Of a stretch of DNA of 8,488 nt, positions 6,605-8,488 are shown piece by piece (the first letter of the stretch is position 1; each line of letters starts with the position of its first letter). A program made the translations under genes and the position numbers. Below the pieces are notes generated by a model, which was not told where the DNA came from, made no database searches, and was given only the letters and a program-made list of their open reading frames with translations. The DNA is from an uncultured Bacilli bacterium. Its GTDB lineage: Bacteria > Bacillota_I > Bacilli_A > RF39 > UBA660. Location of the stretch: the NCBI GenBank assembly GCA_947632275.1, contig CANROR010000053.1, positions 1 to 8,488 on the forward strand. The letters run 5' to 3'.

Positions 6605-8488
6605 TTATTCATTTATTAAAGTTGGATAACCATCACTACCTAAAATCCATTTGCTTAAGGTGTAATTTTTTAGAGACTCATCAATTTGGTCTAAAGTTAA
6701 TTGTGCTCCTGTTGCTGCATTTTTAATAGCTTTATTATCTGGAATATTACTATTTAATTCATCAATAAATTCTTTACTTCGCATATAATCATTTTCTTTA
6801 GCAATTGTTTTTACTCCCGTATTATTACCGCCGACAACATCATTATTTAAATGATACATATTAAATAAATTATCAGGATTATTTACATAAGAATTATAAA
6901 TATTATAAGCATTTGGCCCTTCAACCTTACCTAAATTATAAACATTGGCAATTGTAGTCAAAATTTGAGAATTATTATTTCCATATAACAAACCTGTAGC
7001 ATTATTTGGACTTTTTACATTTCCTAAATTATAACTATTTAAAATTATAGATGATACATTATATTTTTGATAAACTCTAGTAGCTCCAATTACCCCTGCA
7101 AAATTAGCCTCCGTTAGATTAGTATCATGATAAATATATTCAATATTACCAATGTTATAACTATTCAAAATTATAACTTTGCTATTAGCAAAATTTACAC
7201 CTACTAAACCACCAACATCAAACCAAGATTGAGTTGGTTGAGGAATTTTAATTAATATATTTCCCTGATTATAGACATTATAGAAAATCAAATTATTAGT
7301 ATTGTTATATCCTACTACGCCAGATACTTCTAAACTAGACGTTTCCGCAGTTATATTACCTAAATTATAAAAATTTTCGACTATAATTGTTGGTGGATTA
7401 TCAAGATTTCCGCTATTAACATAACCTAATAGTCCCCCGAGAAGTAATTGTTGATTATTATTTGAGGAAACATTAATATTACCCTGGTTAAAACAATTAT
7501 CTTTGATAATAATATTTGATTTATTATTTACAATACGTCCAATCAATCCGCCATAAACATGCCAAGTGGTTGCATCAGTAATTGTCGCAATTTTATCTGC
7601 TAAATTATAACTTTTTATTATTTCTACAACGCCAGCATTAATACTTCCTATTAGGCCACCAACTTCTGTCCCGCCTTTTAATATACCCGTTTCTTTATTA
7701 TAAGAGTTTTCTATTTTACCTGGATTTTGATTACCCATAAAACCGATTAAACCGCCAACTGATCCAACATCAAAATTTAGTTCAGAGGAATCCTTTTTCA
7801 CTAATGTTATTTCTCCTGAATTATAGGAGTTACTTATTTCATTTCCATTTCTAATCGCACCCATAAGTCCACCAATAAGGGAAGTACCATAAATTTTACC
7901 TTCATTATGACTGTTATTAATTATTGTTTCTGTTCCTTGAACGGAACCATCATCTACTCCTACTATACCACCAACAATATCGGCTTCAATGCGACCATAA
8001 TTTATAAAATTATCAATTGTCATAGGACCATTATGATAGGATGTCAATCCTCCAGCATTACCCTTTAAACCTTTTATCGTTCCTTTATTACTACAATTTT
8101 TAACAGTATATCCTCCGGAATGACCAACAAGTCCACCTGTTGAAACACTACCATTATTAGTAACATTTACTTCATTATGACAATTTTCAATTACACTGGT
8201 TCCCCATACTTGGCCGACAATACCGCCAACCATGGCACTTTCATTAGCTGATTGAACTTCGCCACTTACTGTTAAATTACTTAAATTTCCTACGGGATTA
8301 ATATTCCCAAATAATCCTACTATTAAATAATCAGTATTATTTATAAATAAATTATCAATTCGATGATTTCCTCCATCAAAGTTACCGCGAAAAGGATTAG
8401 TAAATACGTTTCCTATAGGTTTAAACCCACTTCCAGTTGTTAGTTCTTTAATTAAAGGCTCATCTCCATTTATCCCATTTATATCTTT
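6605..8488 (-). CDS. GLUG-motif repeat surface protein (N-terminus missing)
   Basis: The frame is open from the window edge to TAA at 6607-6605, giving 627 residues with the N-terminus outside the window. The in-frame ATG at 8233 is internal: 85 codons upstream of it continue the family sequence. Those begin with FKPIGN, NPFRGNFDGGNHRIDNLFI and IVGLFGNI, the entry to GLUG domains, in which a peptide or beta-helix unit repeats. About thirteen repeats follow, each pairing VGGLIG-like (GGIVG, GGLVG, GGLMG, GGLLG) with N-S-Y-N-x-G-x-I-like elements, as expected for a right-handed beta-solenoid. The C-terminus WILGSDGYPTLINE is the usual closing motif of GLUG proteins. No LPxTG sorting signal is present at the C-terminus, so anchoring, if any, would be through the missing N-terminus. 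Such proteins are often large adhesin-like surface proteins; adhesion here is inference. Confidence 0.85.
   Translation of the reverse strand, partial: KDINGINGDEPLIKELTTGSGFKPIGNVFTNPFRGNFDGGNHRIDNLFINNTDYLIVGLFGNINPVGNLSNLTVSGEVQSANESAMVGGIVGQVWGTSVIENCHNEVNVTNNGSVSTGGLVGHSGGYTVKNCSNKGTIKGLKGNAGGLTSYHNGPMTIDNFINYGRIEADIVGGIVGVDDGSVQGTETIINNSHNEGKIYGTSLIGGLMGAIRNGNEISNSYNSGEITLVKKDSSELNFDVGSVGGLIGFMGNQNPGKIENSYNKETGILKGGTEVGGLIGSINAGVVEIIKSYNLADKIATITDATTWHVYGGLIGRIVNNKSNIIIKDNCFNQGNINVSSNNNQQLLLGGLLGYVNSGNLDNPPTIIVENFYNLGNITAETSSLEVSGVVGYNNTNNLIFYNVYNQGNILIKIPQPTQSWFDVGGLVGVNFANSKVIILNSYNIGNIEYIYHDTNLTEANFAGVIGATRVYQKYNVSSIILNSYNLGNVKSPNNATGLLYGNNNSQILTTIANVYNLGKVEGPNAYNIYNSYVNNPDNLFNMYHLNNDVVGGNNTGVKTIAKENDYMRSKEFIDELNSNIPDNKAIKNAATGAQLTLDQIDESLKNYTLSKWILGSDGYPTLINE
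6890..8260 (-). repeat. Degenerate tandem protein repeats of the GLUG protein
   Basis: Within the GLUG gene a unit of roughly 30-45 codons recurs about thirteen times. Each has a glycine-rich VGGLIG-type turn and an NSYNxGNI-type strand. Units vary in length and are mostly diverged in DNA, with a few near-identical stretches such as 7029-7049 against 7155-7175. Boundaries are approximate. Confidence 0.7.

Noticed and set aside
8231..8233. ATG at 8233 as the start of the GLUG gene
   Set aside because: The frame stays open to the window edge and the 85 upstream codons contain the canonical start of a GLUG domain. No Shine-Dalgarno site is visible before this ATG.
6890..8260. CRISPR array in the repeat-rich region
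   Set aside because: Repeats are degenerate at DNA level, keep one reading frame and encode protein motifs. There are no uniform repeats with unique spacers.
1..8488. Plus-strand genes
   Set aside because: I saw no plus-strand frame with a start, ribosome site and recognisable protein sequence. The minus-strand frames cover almost the whole window.

Overview
This is a low-G+C bacterial window (mostly A/T by eye, with long A and T runs). All seven supported protein genes lie on the minus strand. The genetic code looks standard: TGA is used as a stop (mtaB) and tryptophan is TGG, which argues against the UGA=Trp code of Mycoplasma. A RecD2-type helicase, an MtaB-type tRNA methylthiotransferase, strong Shine-Dalgarno sites and TasA/CalY-like envelope proteins together suggest an uncultured gut-type Bacillota (Bacilli or RF39-like lineage). 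That placement is inference.

In transcription order (right to left) the layout is as follows. (1) 8488-6605 is the 3' part of a large GLUG-repeat surface protein gene whose start lies beyond the window. (2) 6529-5318 encodes a membrane-anchored extracellular protein with a beta-sandwich-like region and a DUF6273-like C-terminal domain. It has its own clear extended -10 promoter and is followed by a perfect 15-bp hairpin. (3) 5209-1078 is a compact cluster: an unrecognised single-pass membrane protein, mtaB, recD2 (overlapping mtaB by ATGA) and a tiny methionine-rich membrane protein. It ends in a good intrinsic terminator. (4) 911-1 is the 5' part of another membrane-anchored protein with a TasA/CalY-like N-terminus running into a fibronectin-III-like domain, with its own promoter. 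It is cut off by the window start.

Functionally, a housekeeping cluster (tRNA ms2t6A modification and RecD2 DNA repair helicase) is embedded among envelope or secreted protein genes. I see no RNA genes, CRISPR array, transposase, phage gene or defence system. The most interesting items are the GLUG repeat protein, the two anchored beta-rich surface proteins, the methionine-rich 53-residue gene whose stop codon sits inside its terminator, the hairpin/promoter overlap at 5242-5300, and a CpG difference between the core cluster and the two truncated surface genes.
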